Source: Hyphomicrobiales bacterium (GTDB taxonomy: Bacteria > Pseudomonadota > Alphaproteobacteria > Rhizobiales > Rhizobiaceae). From it: a stretch of DNA of 64,000 nt. A program made the translations under genes and the position numbers. The notes under the pieces were generated by a model, which was given only the letters and a program-made list of their open reading frames with translations, was not told the DNA's origin and searched no databases. This document shows positions 16,996 through 27,167 of this stretch, piece after piece (position 1 is the first letter of the stretch; every line of letters begins with the position of its first letter). The DNA lies in the NCBI GenBank assembly GCA_900469955.1, contig UBYX01000008.1, positions 1 to 64,000 of the forward strand, given 5' to 3'.

Positions 16996-17904
16996 TTACT
17001 GCAATTGCGGCTTGCGCAGGAAATCGTTGCGATCGGCCGACCGGACTCTCAACCATGCTTCCCGCCCATCGCGCAGGATGCGCATCGGGATCTCCGATCC
17101 GGGCGGGCCGGTCTTCCAGAGTTTGCGGTAGAAGTCGGCAAGTCCGTCGATCTCGTCATCGCGGATCTCGGAGATCACATCGCCACGACGAAGTCCCGCC
17201 TGCGCGGCTGGTCCGTTTTCGGTGACGCTCATGACCACGACCTCGCCATTGCTTTCGGCCGAATAGGCACCGAGCCAGGGGCGAGGAAGGCGGTTGAACT
17301 CGCCGTGATTGAGAAGGTCGTCAAGGATCGGTTTCAAAAGGTTGATCGGGACAGCCATGTTGATATCGGCAATCTCCCCACCTCGGCTCATCTGCAACCT
17401 GAGCGAACCGATGCCGATCAGTCTGCTCTCCGCGTCGATCAAGGCTGCACCTCCCCAGGACGGATGCGCGGGGGCAATGAAGATTGCCTCATCCAGGAGG
17501 TATTCCCAGTAACCGGCGAATTCCTGTTTGGCGACGATATTGCCACGGACATAGTGACCTTCGCCATCTGCGAGCACGACCGGATCGCCGAGAACGGTAC
17601 CGTCAGAATCGCCGATCGGCAGAGCCGGCAAATCAAGGGGAGCAAGCGCCTGCACCAGTCCGAAGCCGCTTTCCTGATCATAGGCGAGCGCGTGCGCAGG
17701 CACCACCTTTCCATCATGCCTTGTCAGCCAGACCTCTTCGGCTTCGGTGATCAGATAGCCGATCGTCAGCACCAATCCGTTCTCGCGAATGACGACACCG
17801 CTTCCTTCTCGGCTCGTGCCAAGCGTATTTGCCGTAAAGGCGTTCTCCGGAATTGACGCTCGTACGGCCACCAGGGACCGCAAATTTTTCTCCATATCCA
17901 TCAT
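16996..17904 (-). CDS. HtrA/DegP-like trypsin-fold protein with PDZ domain, catalytic triad lost
   Basis: 302 residues: a trypsin-like S1C fold (about 30-200) followed by one PDZ domain (about 210-290, NGPAAQAGLRRGDVISEI). Compared with the HtrA motif LTNxHVV the protein has LTIGYLI, so the histidine is a tyrosine (Y50). The aspartate position reads ESGFGLV (G80), and the GNSGG serine site reads PSWGG (W150). All three catalytic residues therefore appear replaced. No signal peptide is obvious from the chosen ATG-ATG start, which follows AGGA; the longer open frame upstream is not convincing. It probably serves as a binding or scaffold protein rather than a protease. Confidence 0.75.
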   Translation of the reverse strand: MMDMEKNLRSLVAVRASIPENAFTANTLGTSREGSGVVIRENGLVLTIGYLITEAEEVWLTRHDGKVVPAHALAYDQESGFGLVQALAPLDLPALPIGDSDGTVLGDPVVLADGEGHYVRGNIVAKQEFAGYWEYLLDEAIFIAPAHPSWGGAALIDAESRLIGIGSLRLQMSRGGEIADINMAVPINLLKPILDDLLNHGEFNRLPRPWLGAYSAESNGEVVVMSVTENGPAAQAGLRRGDVISEIRDDEIDGLADFYRKLWKTGPPGSEIPMRILRDGREAWLRVRSADRNDFLRKPQLQ

Positions 17905-18123
17905 GCAAAATCCTGATGAGGCACTCGCTGGCTCAAAACCCCGCAAGTTCTGCAGGATCAAGCTGTATCTTACCATTAAGGTATGACTGTGAACGGCCTG
18001 CCGCAAGGGGCGGGATCGAAGCGGCGAGAGCAAACGCAAGGCCGATTATCTGGTGTCGATCTGAGCTTGGGCTTGGCCGTTCTTGTTGCGGGTATTCCCC
18101 ACGGTCGTCGTGCAGCCTTGGGT

Positions 18124-18151
18124 GGACACAGCCCCCGGAAGGGCTGTGTCC
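18124..18151 (-). terminator. hairpin after the DUF992 gene
   Basis: Perfect 11-base arms GGACACAGCCC and GGGCTGTGTCC are separated by six bases, starting a few bases after the stop codon. There is no U-tract, so it may be a weak terminator or an mRNA 3'-end stabiliser. Confidence 0.55.
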
Positions 18152-18157
18152 AAACAA

Positions 18158-18691
18158 TCAGCTTGCAGGAGTCAGTGTCACCGATGTTCCAGTCGCAGCG
18201 AGGTTGAGACCAAGCTGACCGGTGACGCTCACTGTCTGCAGATGGATGGAGCCGGTGGTCCCGCCGACGAGCAGGTTGGCGCCAATGCCTGCGCCGACAG
18301 TCGCTTCGGCCGTGGCTCCCTGATAAAGGCCGCCGAGCGAACCGTGGTGATATCCGGCAGTCGGCGCGAAGACGGCCCAGATCAGGCGCGAACGTGTCGT
18401 GAAGCCCACGTCAATGCCCATCTTGCGGACGACACCGCTATAGTGATCGATCGGCTCACTGCCGATTGCCGATGTAAAGACGCAGTCCGCTTCCTTGGCT
18501 GAACCGAGAACGTAGCCGACGCCGCCGCCAATCGTGCAATCCAGATAGCCGATGCGGACGCCACCGCGCTGGTCCGGCTCCTCGTAAGTGGGAACCGGGT
18601 CACGGCGGGAAATCACATCGGCCGCGAAAGCGGCTCCTGCACTCGTAATCACCGGCAGGGCGGCAACAGCTACCGCAACAAATTTCTTCAT
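18158..18691 (-). CDS. DUF992 domain secreted protein
   Basis: 177 residues with a signal peptide ending near AFAADV. The mature part has the DUF992 features: GYLDCTIGGGVGYVLGSAKE (cysteine plus glycine-rich strand), ADCVF and HYSGVVRKMGIDVGFTT, followed by the glycine-rich GAGIGANLLVGG. The family is periplasmic or outer-membrane associated, widespread in Rhizobiales and of unknown function. Two cysteines (C51 and C71 approximately) could form a disulfide. Monocistronic, with its own hairpin downstream. Confidence 0.9.
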   Translation of the reverse strand: MKKFVAVAVAALPVITSAGAAFAADVISRRDPVPTYEEPDQRGGVRIGYLDCTIGGGVGYVLGSAKEADCVFTSAIGSEPIDHYSGVVRKMGIDVGFTTRSRLIWAVFAPTAGYHHGSLGGLYQGATAEATVGAGIGANLLVGGTTGSIHLQTVSVTGQLGLNLAATGTSVTLTPAS

Positions 18692-18832
18692 CCCTGTACT
18701 CCTTTAATTATCTCGCCGCCCTCTGACCTAGACTCAAGCGAGCTGGCGAAGCAGCGTTGGCTAACGCATGTGGCGGAAGAATGATCCAGGCGTGGCAGCG
18801 CACGAATTGTCACCGGTTTGGCATCGATGTGA

Positions 18833-18863
18833 CTGGGGCCGACGTTATCCCGAGCGGCCCCAG
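18833..18863 (-). terminator. hairpin after the TIGR02588 gene
   Basis: Arms CTGGGGCCG and CGGCCCCAG (nine perfect pairs) with a 13-base loop begin four bases past the stop codon of the minus-strand gene. No U-tract is present. Confidence 0.55.
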
Positions 18864-18866
18864 ACC

Positions 18867-19277
18867 TTAAGGGTCTGTGTATCCCAAGGCCCGGATCCTG
18901 ATCTCCCGCTCGCCCGGATCCTGAAGGAACATGATGGCGCCAGAGGCTTTCGACTCAGCCGGGACGTAGTCGAACGTGATATCGGCCTCCTCGACGGCCG
19001 TTCCGCCATCGAACACCTCGCCTCGCACGACAACGGCTGCCGCCGTCTGGTTCGCCTTGTTGAGAATCTCAAACTCGACACGATGTCCGCCCTCAACTGT
19101 CGCGCGGCCGGTAATCGCGACCGAAAAGTCAGGGGGTAGGTCCTCTTCCATCAGCGCCTCAAGGCCGATCCAGCCAATCATGGCGACCACCAGCAACGCC
19201 GATACCGTGCCAGTCGCCCATTCTATCCAATGGGGTTCTCCCGTCTCTCGGTGGGGTCGTGTTGATATCGTGGTCAT
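18867..19277 (-). CDS. TIGR02588 family protein
   Basis: 136 residues. One N-terminal membrane helix (TGTVSALLVVAMIGWIGLEA) is followed by an extracytoplasmic beta-sandwich-like domain (FSVAITGRATVEGGHRVEFE, AAVVVRGEVFDGG). The family is defined by its constant pairing with TIGR02587 membrane proteins, and here it follows that gene by nine bases in the same operon. The function is unknown; a two-subunit membrane assembly is an inference. Confidence 0.85.
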   Translation of the reverse strand: MTTISTRPHRETGEPHWIEWATGTVSALLVVAMIGWIGLEALMEEDLPPDFSVAITGRATVEGGHRVEFEILNKANQTAAAVVVRGEVFDGGTAVEEADITFDYVPAESKASGAIMFLQDPGEREIRIRALGYTDP

Positions 19278-19286
19278 AGCTGCTCT

Positions 19287-20192
19287 CTAAAGGATAAGTC
19301 GGGCGGCGGCTGCACCGATCGCACCGGGAAAGGCCAAGACAATGACCGACATCAGGATTTGCGTCGGCGCCGTATCGTCCAGGCGGCCGAAGGTCCAGAG
19401 AACGTAGAGGCTGATCAGCATCGCCACCATATAGCCGGGCAGTGTGAAGCGGATAAAAGCATGCCACCGCGGGGTGTCCTCCCCGAGCTCATGCGCACCT
19501 TTGAAGGCAACCGCGTAGACAAAGGCATGCATGATGGCGATCGATAAGGCGACCATCATAAGCGCGTGCCAAGGCGTCATCTTGAAGGAGATCAAGATGA
19601 TCTCCTCCGTCGGTGCGACGTTCAAGCTGAGAAACAAGGCGCCGACAGCCATGAGGAATAGCTCGCGGCCATAGCTTGTGGACATCTGATCAGGTACCGC
19701 GTCGCCATCTTTACCCTCATCTTGCCCATCGTCTTCATCGCGGCCTTCATCATCACCCGCCTGGCCGCCGAGTTGCGATCGACCGAGCAATGCTCCGATA
19801 CTGGCCGGTACCGCCTGGATGGCGATCTTGCCGAGGATTTCAGAAAACGGCATGTCCGGTTCGAGGTCGCCAAGGAGCGTCAGGACGAGCGCGCTCATGA
19901 CGATGCCAAGACCATAAGCAATGGTCGCGTCCCGTACCGCCTCCTGCCATGTCGACGTATGTTCGAACCCGATGCGGTGGGCGAGCACGATGAGAAGCGG
20001 AATGTTGACCGTCAGAAGGAGGAATAGGCGAACCCGATCGATATAGAAGCCGAGGTACCACAACTCCATCGTCATCAGCATTGGCATGCCGAACAGCATT
20101 GCTCCGGCTGCGCCGCGACCAAGGCCGACCAGCAGATGGCGAGACGGGCCGGTATCGGCGCCGCGCTGGACATTCGTCACGCTGCTCAACAT
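19287..20192 (-). CDS. TIGR02587 family integral membrane protein
   Basis: 301 residues with about seven hydrophobic segments, for example GAMLFGMPMLMTMELWYLGF, LFLLLTVNIPLLIVLAHRIG and YMVAMLISLYVLWTFG. A strongly acidic cytoplasmic or periplasmic loop (AGDDEGRDEDDGQDEGKDGD, about residues 145-165) interrupts the membrane part. The start at MLSSVTNVQ directly follows GGAGGAGGG. The family's partner, TIGR02588, is the next gene. No transport or enzymatic motif is recognised. Confidence 0.85.
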   Translation of the reverse strand: MLSSVTNVQRGADTGPSRHLLVGLGRGAAGAMLFGMPMLMTMELWYLGFYIDRVRLFLLLTVNIPLLIVLAHRIGFEHTSTWQEAVRDATIAYGLGIVMSALVLTLLGDLEPDMPFSEILGKIAIQAVPASIGALLGRSQLGGQAGDDEGRDEDDGQDEGKDGDAVPDQMSTSYGRELFLMAVGALFLSLNVAPTEEIILISFKMTPWHALMMVALSIAIMHAFVYAVAFKGAHELGEDTPRWHAFIRFTLPGYMVAMLISLYVLWTFGRLDDTAPTQILMSVIVLAFPGAIGAAAARLIL

Positions 20193-20319
20193 CCCTCCTC
20201 CATCTGGAAGCGGACGTAAACACTTGAAGGGCAAAAATGTTCCAGGCTGGACAGGTGGAGAAAGAAAACGGAAGCGGTTAGTCGGTTCGCATCCGTAGCG
20301 GTGATCTCAAACGAGCAAT

Positions 20320-21093
20320 TTATCGGTCAAAAAGATCCTGCCACTGCTTTTCACCGATGAGGCAATCGCTGCCGGGCACTCCGGCCGCCTTCTGCACGCT
20401 GGCTGGAGGGGTGATCCCGCTGATCTCCGTCACAAGCTTGCGACGCACGGCCACGGCAAAATCCTCGATCTTGTGGACCGGCAGGACAAAGGAGCCAGGC
20501 CCACCGATAACGCAATCCGCATAATATTTGTCTAGCCCTCCCGGCGCGCCGGACGGACGCAGCATCAATGCGAGCCCGTTGATGATGATGCCCGCCTCCA
20601 TCGCCTTGTCGCGGGCGGGAACGACCGGATTGCCGGAATTATTCGGGCCGTCGCCTGAAATGTCGATCACCTGCCGCATGCCCCGGTAGGAATTCGCAAC
20701 AATCATGGTCGCGCCCTGAGCGATCGCCGCCGAGATCGAGGTCCGCCGCTGGGTGTTGACCGGCCTCGCTTCAAGCAGGTTTGCAAAGTCAATCGCATCC
20801 TGCTCCGTTTCAATCACCTGCCACTCTATGACGGAGTTCGGCACCACATCGCCGGCCCACTCGAAATAGCTGATCGCGATCTTGCCGAGCAGTCCGGTTT
20901 CCACCGCTTCGATGAATTCCTTGTGCTTGAGGGCCTCGACATAACCTTCGCGCTGGATGCGCACTTCTTCGTAGTCCATGGAGCGGGAGGTATCGACGGC
21001 AAGGACCAGCTCCACGTCGACCTCCCCTCCCCCGGCCTGTGCCAAGACCGGCGCGGCGGAGAGACTCATCAGCATCGCGAGTGTGGTAAGCAT
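20320..21093 (-). CDS. DUF1194 von Willebrand factor A-like protein
   Basis: 257 residues with a signal peptide (MLTTLAMLMSLSAAPVLAQA). The domain is a VWA fold with a metal-ion-dependent adhesion site: LAVDTSRSMD supplies the DxSxS motif, and the later DISGDGPNN supplies the distal aspartate and the GDGPNN typical of DUF1194. It is probably periplasmic with divalent-metal-dependent protein binding; the partner is unknown. The start is fixed by the signal peptide, since the longer open frame runs into the neighbouring LysR gene. It follows that gene on the same strand by about 80 bases. Confidence 0.88.
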   Translation of the reverse strand: MLTTLAMLMSLSAAPVLAQAGGGEVDVELVLAVDTSRSMDYEEVRIQREGYVEALKHKEFIEAVETGLLGKIAISYFEWAGDVVPNSVIEWQVIETEQDAIDFANLLEARPVNTQRRTSISAAIAQGATMIVANSYRGMRQVIDISGDGPNNSGNPVVPARDKAMEAGIIINGLALMLRPSGAPGGLDKYYADCVIGGPGSFVLPVHKIEDFAVAVRRKLVTEISGITPPASVQKAAGVPGSDCLIGEKQWQDLFDR

Positions 21094-21175
21094 CGGCAAT
21101 CCCGTCACTGCGTTTGAAGTCGTAAAACTGTAACACAGCCGCGTCCGGGAGCGACTCCCGGCATTCTCCGTCCCT

Positions 21176-22057
21176 TCAACTTTCGGTGATAGGGGACCCG
21201 TCTTGTCTCTCCTCGGCAATAAGCTTTGAAAGGGTTGCGATGAGCCGACGGTGCTGGTGGGAATGGCGCGAGCGAACATTGGTGGCGACATAGGCCGTTT
21301 GGGCGATGACCGGCGCGTCGGTGACGATTTGAGCAACTTTCTTTTTTCCCAGTTCTTCCGCGGTTGCACGCGTGACATAGGCCGCGCCACCTAGCGTAGT
21401 GACGAGTTCAGCGACCATCAGATTACGTCCAGTCGACAGCGCGGAACCGGAAAACTGGGGTAACGCCAGCCGATGCACCCGGTCGAAAGCCGGCGAATAG
21501 TTGGCGTAGATATAGTCTTGCTGCCTTATCTCGCTGAGTGACGTGGCCTGCGTGCTGACGAGGATGTAAGAAATTTCACCAAGCCGTTCGTAATGCAGGT
21601 CCGGCAGGTGATGCGGCGTGTAGAGGACGGCAAGATCCAGATCGCCGGCGCCAAGATCCCGGTTCATCTGGTTTGAATAGTCAGCTTCGAGGTAGATCGA
21701 TGTGCCCCGCAGCTCTTCACGCACCGCCTCCAGAAAGCGTCCCGCGATCATCTCCGCCACGTCATGTTGAATGCCTATCCGCATTGCGCGCTCGTAGGCG
21801 CCGGCCGCCTCCACTGCGCGGGTTGCCTCATGCCATTGCTGTTGCAACGCCTTGGCGTGGTCGAGCAGGCGCATCCCCGCCACTGTCGGCACCGTGCCGC
21901 CCTTTCCTCGGACGAAGAGTTTCCGCCGAAACGTCGCCTCCAGCGCATTCACGCGGTGCGAAACGGTCGACTGGGTGATGTTGAGACGCTCGGCGGTGCG
22001 ATTGAAGCTCCGCGTCTCCATGAGGTCAAGAAAGGTCTCGATCAATTCAAACTGCAT
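21176..22057 (-). CDS. LysR family transcriptional regulator, divergent from the flavoprotein operon
   Basis: 293 residues. The helix-turn-helix FNRTAERLNITQSTVSHRVN is at the N-terminus and the LysR substrate domain covers about 90-280. It is transcribed away from the first dimethylglycine dehydrogenase-like gene across a spacer of about 100 bases that contains a perfect T-N11-A dyad, so it is the likely regulator of that operon. The inducer is unknown; betaine-type compounds are an inference from context. The N-terminal FELIETFLDLMETRSFNRTA pattern fits the family. Confidence 0.9.
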   Translation of the reverse strand: MQFELIETFLDLMETRSFNRTAERLNITQSTVSHRVNALEATFRRKLFVRGKGGTVPTVAGMRLLDHAKALQQQWHEATRAVEAAGAYERAMRIGIQHDVAEMIAGRFLEAVREELRGTSIYLEADYSNQMNRDLGAGDLDLAVLYTPHHLPDLHYERLGEISYILVSTQATSLSEIRQQDYIYANYSPAFDRVHRLALPQFSGSALSTGRNLMVAELVTTLGGAAYVTRATAEELGKKKVAQIVTDAPVIAQTAYVATNVRSRHSHQHRRLIATLSKLIAEERQDGSPITES

Positions 22058-22069
22058 TGATGCAATCTA

Positions 22070-22084
22070 ATCGAAATCTTCGAT
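22070..22084. promoter_or_regulatory. LysR-type operator candidate
   Basis: ATCGAA-ATC-TTCGAT is a perfect inverted repeat that contains the T-N11-A core used by LysR regulators. It is just 13 bases upstream of the LysR start and about 75 bases upstream of the divergent flavoprotein gene, a common place for autoregulation and activation. Confidence 0.55.
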
Positions 22085-22159
22085 CAATAAAGACCGATCT
22101 TCCAACTTGATGCCGGTCAATTCAGCTGCAAGTCTCGCTGTGAGATCAGGGGAAGAGCA

Positions 22160-24610
22160 ATGGCGGAACTGCCGGAACGAGCGCGCGTAGTGATCATCGG
22201 CGGAGGAGCGGTTGGAGCATCGTCCCTCTACCATCTTGCCAAGGCCGGCTGGACGGACTGCGTGCTGCTCGAAAAGAACGAGCTTACCGCGGGTTCGACC
22301 TGGCATGCGGCCGGCAATGTGCCGACGTTTTCGTCGTCGTGGTCGATCATGAACATGCAGCGTTACTCGGCCTCGCTCTATCGGGAGCTTGGTGCGCTGG
22401 TCGATTATCCGATGAACTACCATGTCACCGGCTCAATCCGCCTCGGCCATTCAAAGGAACGGTTGCGGGAGTTCAAACGCGTCGTCGGCATGGGTCGCTA
22501 TCAGGGAATGGACCTCGACATCCTCTCGCCTGACGAGATGCGATCGAAGTACCCTTTTCTCGAAACCCATGAGCTGACGGGGGCTCTTTATGACCCCTAT
22601 GACGGCGACATCGACCCGGCGCAACTGACGCAGGCACTGGCGAAAGGCGCCCGCGATCTGGGTGCCAGGATCATCCGCTTCTGTCCCGTCACCGCAGCAC
22701 GCCGGGAGAGGGGCGAGTGGATGCTGACGACGCCGAAGGGCGAGATCACGTGTGAATACGTCGTCAACGCCGCAGGATATTACGCCCGCGACGTGGGCAA
22801 ACTCTTCGGCCGTGACGTGCCGATGATGGTGATGAGCCATCAGTATATCCTGTTTGAAGAGATTGCAGAGCTTGCCGCCTGGTCAAAGGAGGCCGGCCGC
22901 AAGCTGCCGCTCCTGCGCGATGTCGACAGCTCCTATTATCTCCGGCAGGAGAAGACCGGCATGAATCTCGGCCCCTACGAGCGGAACTGCAAGGCGCATT
23001 GGGTGACGCCGGACGATCCGATGCCGGAGGACTTCTCCTTCCAGCTTTTCCCGGACGATCTCGACCGGCTGGAATGGTATCTGAACGATGCCGTCGCCCG
23101 CGTGCCTATCCTTGGTACGGCGGGATTGTCGCGCATCATCAACGGTCCGATCCCTTACGCCCCGGACGGCAATCCGCTGATCGGGCCGATGCCTGGCGTG
23201 CCGAATGCGTTCGAGGCCTGCGTCTTCACCTTCGGAATCTGCCAGGCGGGCGGCGCCGGCAAGGTTCTGGCCGAATGGGTGACGGAAGGACAGACCGAAT
23301 GGGATATGTGGAGCTGCGATCCACGCCGCTATACGGCCTTTGCCTCCGACCCGGACTACTGCGTCAGCAAGGGCATGGAGATCTATGGCCACGAATATGC
23401 CATGCACTTTCCCAAACACTACTGGCCCGCGGCACGGAACCGGAAACTCTCGCCCATCCACGACCGGATTGCGGCGCTAGGCGCCCAGTTCAAGCCTTAT
23501 AACGGCTGGGAGCGGGCCATGTGGTATGCCAAGCCCGGCGACGACACATCCGAAGAGGCGGCCCAGACATGGAGCCGCCAAGGACCCTGGAGCCGGCGCA
23601 TCGAAGACGAATGTCTTGCCGTGCGCGACGCTGCCGGTATCCTCGATCTCCCGGGCTTCTCTCGCTACCGGGTCAAGGGGCCCGGCGCCACCGAATGGCT
23701 CTCGACGTTGATCACTGGCAAAGTCCCGAAGCCAGGCCGCATCGGCCTCGCCTACTTTGCCGACGACAAGGGTCGCATCGTCACGGAAATGTCGATGATG
23801 ATGCTGGGAGAGGATTTCTTCGTCCTGATCACCGCCGCAACCGCCCAGTGGCACGACCTCGACTGGCTGAAGAAACACCTGCCCACCGATGCATTGTTTA
23901 CAATCGACGACGTCACCGACGATTTCTCCTGCCAAATCCTTTCCGGCCCAAAAAGCCGCGACATCCTCGTCGAGGTAACCGATGCGGACCTTTCCAAAGG
24001 CTGGCTCACACACCAGTCGGCCCAGATCGCCGGCCGCTGGTGCCAGCTGGTGCGTGTTTCCTTTGCCGGCGAGCTCGGCTGGGAAATCCATACCAAGCTC
24101 AATGACACGGCGACCGTATTCGACGCCATTTGGGCGGCAGGGCAAAAGCATGGATTGAAGCCCTTTGGCCTGGAGGCTCTCGATTGTCTTCGCATCGAGA
24201 AGGGGTACCGCGCCTGGAAGGGCGATCTCTCCACTGACTATACCGTATTGCAGGGCGGGCTTGAACGCTTCATCGATTGGTCGAAACCGGATTTCAAGGG
24301 CAAGACCGCGCTGGCCTCGGAGAAGCAGCAAGGCGTTTCCAAGCGCTTTGTCACATTGGTGGTCGAGGCAAGCGATTGCGACGCGCCCTATATGTCGACG
24401 CTCTGGCATTCCGGCAAGGTCGTGGGCGAGACCACCTCCGGCAATTGGGGCTACCGCGTTGGCAAGTCTCTGGCGCTCGGCATGCTCCGTGCTGATCTCG
24501 CCGAACCGGGCACCGAGCTGGAGGTCGAGATCTTCGGCGATCGTTTCAAGGCCGTTGTCCAGCCCGACGGGCCGTTGTGGGATCCCGAAAGTGAGAGGCT
24601 GCGCGCATGA
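22160..24610 (+). CDS. dimethylglycine/sarcosine dehydrogenase-like flavoprotein with GcvT domain (copy 1)
   Basis: 816 residues. The N-terminal FAD-binding oxidoreductase domain starts with [20 protein letters not shown] and contains GSTWHAAG, the histidine region that carries covalent FAD in dimethylglycine and sarcosine dehydrogenases. A central FAO domain follows, and the C-terminal 340 residues are an aminomethyltransferase (GcvT-like) folate-binding region ([44 protein letters not shown]). Such enzymes oxidise N-methyl groups and pass formaldehyde-level carbon to tetrahydrofolate. It overlaps the next, paralogous gene by four bases (ATGA). The exact substrate (dimethylglycine, sarcosine or another N-methyl amine) is not resolved. 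Confidence 0.9.
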   Translation: MAELPERARVVIIGGGAVGASSLYHLAKAGWTDCVLLEKNELTAGSTWHAAGNVPTFSSSWSIMNMQRYSASLYRELGALVDYPMNYHVTGSIRLGHSKERLREFKRVVGMGRYQGMDLDILSPDEMRSKYPFLETHELTGALYDPYDGDIDPAQLTQALAKGARDLGARIIRFCPVTAARRERGEWMLTTPKGEITCEYVVNAAGYYARDVGKLFGRDVPMMVMSHQYILFEEIAELAAWSKEAGRKLPLLRDVDSSYYLRQEKTGMNLGPYERNCKAHWVTPDDPMPEDFSFQLFPDDLDRLEWYLNDAVARVPILGTAGLSRIINGPIPYAPDGNPLIGPMPGVPNAFEACVFTFGICQAGGAGKVLAEWVTEGQTEWDMWSCDPRRYTAFASDPDYCVSKGMEIYGHEYAMHFPKHYWPAARNRKLSPIHDRIAALGAQFKPYNGWERAMWYAKPGDDTSEEAAQTWSRQGPWSRRIEDECLAVRDAAGILDLPGFSRYRVKGPGATEWLSTLITGKVPKPGRIGLAYFADDKGRIVTEMSMMMLGEDFFVLITAATAQWHDLDWLKKHLPTDALFTIDDVTDDFSCQILSGPKSRDILVEVTDADLSKGWLTHQSAQIAGRWCQLVRVSFAGELGWEIHTKLNDTATVFDAIWAAGQKHGLKPFGLEALDCLRIEKGYRAWKGDLSTDYTVLQGGLERFIDWSKPDFKGKTALASEKQQGVSKRFVTLVVEASDCDAPYMSTLWHSGKVVGETTSGNWGYRVGKSLALGMLRADLAEPGTELEVEIFGDRFKAVVQPDGPLWDPESERLRA

Positions 24611-27060
24611 CGAAACCCATTCCCCAAAAGGCGCGCGCAGTGATCATCGGCGGCGGGGTGTCCGGCTGCTCCATCGCCTATCACCTGGCAAAGCTCGGCT
24701 GGAGCGATGTCGTGCTGCTCGAACGCAAGCAACTCACCTCTGGCACCACGTGGCATGCGGCTGGCCTCATCGGTCAGCTCCGCGCCTCGCAGAACATGAC
24801 GCGCCTCGCCAAATATTCCGCCGATCTCTACGTCAGACTGGAGGCCGAAACCGGCATAGCCACCGGAATGCGTCAAAACGGCTCGATGACCGTGGCTCTC
24901 ACCGAGGAGCGAAAGGAAGAGATCTACCGGCAGGCCTCGCTCGCCCGGGCCTTCAACATCGACGTTCGCGAGATTTCGCCCGAAGAGGCGAAAGCGCTCT
25001 ATCCGCATCTCAACATCGGCGACATTAAGGCTGCCGTCCACCTGCCGCTCGACGGCCAGTGCGATCCGGCAAACATTGCCATGGCACTCGCCAAGGGAGC
25101 ACGGCAAAACGGCGCGAACATCATCGAAGGCGTCAAGGTCATCGACGTACTTACGAGGAATAATCGAGTGGTCGGCGTCGCCTGCGAGAAGGCCGGCGAG
25201 CGCTTCACGATCGAGACGGAGCATGTCGTCAACTGCGCAGGCATGTGGGGCAGAGACCTCGCTCGGCAGTCCGGCGTCACCTTACCGCTGCATGCCTGCG
25301 AGCACTTCTATATCGTGACGGAAGCGATCGCCGGCCTTAAGCAACTTCCCGTGCTACGCGTGCCGGACGAATGCGCCTACTACAAGGAGGATGCCGGCAA
25401 GATGCTCGTCGGCGCCTTCGAGCCCGTCGCCAAGCCCTGGCCGCCGGTGGGTGAGGCAATCCGCGAGGACTTCTGCTTTGACCAACTGCCGGAGGATTTC
25501 GACCACTTCCAGCCGATCCTGGAAATGGCGATCAACCGCATGCCGATGCTGGAAACCGTCGGTATCCATACTTTCTTCAACGGCCCCGAGAGCTTTACAC
25601 CGGACGATCGCTATTATCTCGGCGAGGCGCCGGAACTGAAAGGTTACTGGGTGGCGGCCGGCTACAATTCGATCGGCATCGTCTCTTCCGGCGGCGCCGG
25701 TATGGCGCTCGCCCAATGGATGAATGACGGCGAACCCCCCTTCGACCTCTGGGAAGTGGATATCCGCCGCGCCCAACCCTTCCAGAAGAACCGGCTCTAC
25801 CTGAAGGAGCGCGTCTCCGAGACGCTCGGTCTGCTCTACGCGGACCATTTCCCCTATCGCCAGATGGCGACCGCGCGAGGCGTGCGGCGCTCGCCGATCC
25901 ACGAGCACCTGAAGTCCCGCGGTGCCGTGTTCGGCGAAGTGGCCGGCTGGGAACGCGCCAACTGGTTCGCAAAGCCCGGCCAGGAGCGCGAGTATAAATA
26001 TAGCTGGCAACCGCAGAACTGGTTCGAAAACCAGTGCGAGGAGCATCTGGCAGTCAGGACCGGGGTCGGGCTGTTCGACATGACCTCGTTCGGAAAAATC
26101 CGGGTTGAAGGGCGCGACGCCTGCCGTTTTCTGCAACGGCTCTGTGCCAACCAAATCGACGTACCTGCCGGCCGCATCGTCTACACGCAGATGTTGAACG
26201 GCCGTGGCGGCATCGAGAGCGATCTCACCGTCACCCGGCTCTCCGAAACCGCCTTCCTGCTTGTCGTTCCAGGTGCCACACTGCAGCGCGACCTCGCGTG
26301 GCTTCGCAGGCACATGACCGACGAATTCGTGGTGGTTACCGATGTCACGGCGGCCGAAAGCGTACTCTGCCTGATGGGCCCGAAGTCGCGCGAGCTGATC
26401 GAGAAGGTCAGCCCTGGCGATTTCTCCAACAAGGCCCACCCCTTCGGCGCTGCCCGCGAGATAGAGATCGGCATGGGACTGGCTCGCGCTCACCGCGTCA
26501 CCTATGTCGGCGAGCTCGGCTGGGAGCTTTATATCTCCACCGATCAAGCCGCCCATGTTTTTGAGGCGCTGGATTTGGCGGGCGTAGCCCTCGGTTTAAA
26601 GCTTTGTGGCATTCATACGCTCGACAGCTGCCGCATCGAGAAGGCGTTTCGCCATTTCGGACATGACATCACCGACGAGGATCACGTGCTGGAGGCAGGC
26701 CTCGGCTTTGCCGTCAAGACGGGTAAGGGGGAGTTCATCGGCCGCGATGCGGTCCTGCGCAAGCAGGAAAGGGGGCTTGACCGGCGGCTGTTGCAATTCA
26801 AGCTCACAGATCCCGAACCGTTGCTCTTCCACAATGAGGCGATTGTGCGCGACGGCAGGATCGTCGGCACGATTACGTCCGGCAATTACGGCCATTTCCT
26901 CGGAGGCGCGATCGGCCTGGGTTACGTGCCCTGCGAGGGAGAAAATGCAGCAGATGTGTTGGGATCCAACTACGAGATCGAGATCGCCGGCCGGCGAGTA
27001 AAGGCGCAGGCATCGCTTTCGCCGATGTATGACCCTAAGGCCGAGCGGGTACGGATGTAG
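24607..27060 (+). CDS. dimethylglycine/sarcosine dehydrogenase-like flavoprotein with GcvT domain (copy 2)
   Basis: 817 residues with the same architecture as the preceding gene and a clear paralogue of it: [40 protein letters not shown], then the GcvT-like half ([36 protein letters not shown]). The two proteins differ in the active-site region after the WHAAG motif (NVPTFSSSW against LIGQLRASQ), which suggests two successive demethylation steps rather than redundancy. Translational coupling to copy 1 points to equal expression, perhaps a mixed complex. Which copy acts on which amine is not known. Confidence 0.9.
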   Translation: MTKPIPQKARAVIIGGGVSGCSIAYHLAKLGWSDVVLLERKQLTSGTTWHAAGLIGQLRASQNMTRLAKYSADLYVRLEAETGIATGMRQNGSMTVALTEERKEEIYRQASLARAFNIDVREISPEEAKALYPHLNIGDIKAAVHLPLDGQCDPANIAMALAKGARQNGANIIEGVKVIDVLTRNNRVVGVACEKAGERFTIETEHVVNCAGMWGRDLARQSGVTLPLHACEHFYIVTEAIAGLKQLPVLRVPDECAYYKEDAGKMLVGAFEPVAKPWPPVGEAIREDFCFDQLPEDFDHFQPILEMAINRMPMLETVGIHTFFNGPESFTPDDRYYLGEAPELKGYWVAAGYNSIGIVSSGGAGMALAQWMNDGEPPFDLWEVDIRRAQPFQKNRLYLKERVSETLGLLYADHFPYRQMATARGVRRSPIHEHLKSRGAVFGEVAGWERANWFAKPGQEREYKYSWQPQNWFENQCEEHLAVRTGVGLFDMTSFGKIRVEGRDACRFLQRLCANQIDVPAGRIVYTQMLNGRGGIESDLTVTRLSETAFLLVVPGATLQRDLAWLRRHMTDEFVVVTDVTAAESVLCLMGPKSRELIEKVSPGDFSNKAHPFGAAREIEIGMGLARAHRVTYVGELGWELYISTDQAAHVFEALDLAGVALGLKLCGIHTLDSCRIEKAFRHFGHDITDEDHVLEAGLGFAVKTGKGEFIGRDAVLRKQERGLDRRLLQFKLTDPEPLLFHNEAIVRDGRIVGTITSGNYGHFLGGAIGLGYVPCEGENAADVLGSNYEIEIAGRRVKAQASLSPMYDPKAERVRM

Positions 27061-27167
27061 GAAAGGCCTCCATGAGGGGAGACGGCCCCCGAGCCAGAGA
27101 GTTTTATTTGCTGTTTGAATACGCGCGCCGGAGCGTTGAATGTCCGGTGGTCTTATGGAGCAACCCC

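Noticed and set aside
25354..26556. 400-codon open frame on the minus strand
   Set aside because: Antisense to the second FAD-GcvT gene and without recognisable domains.
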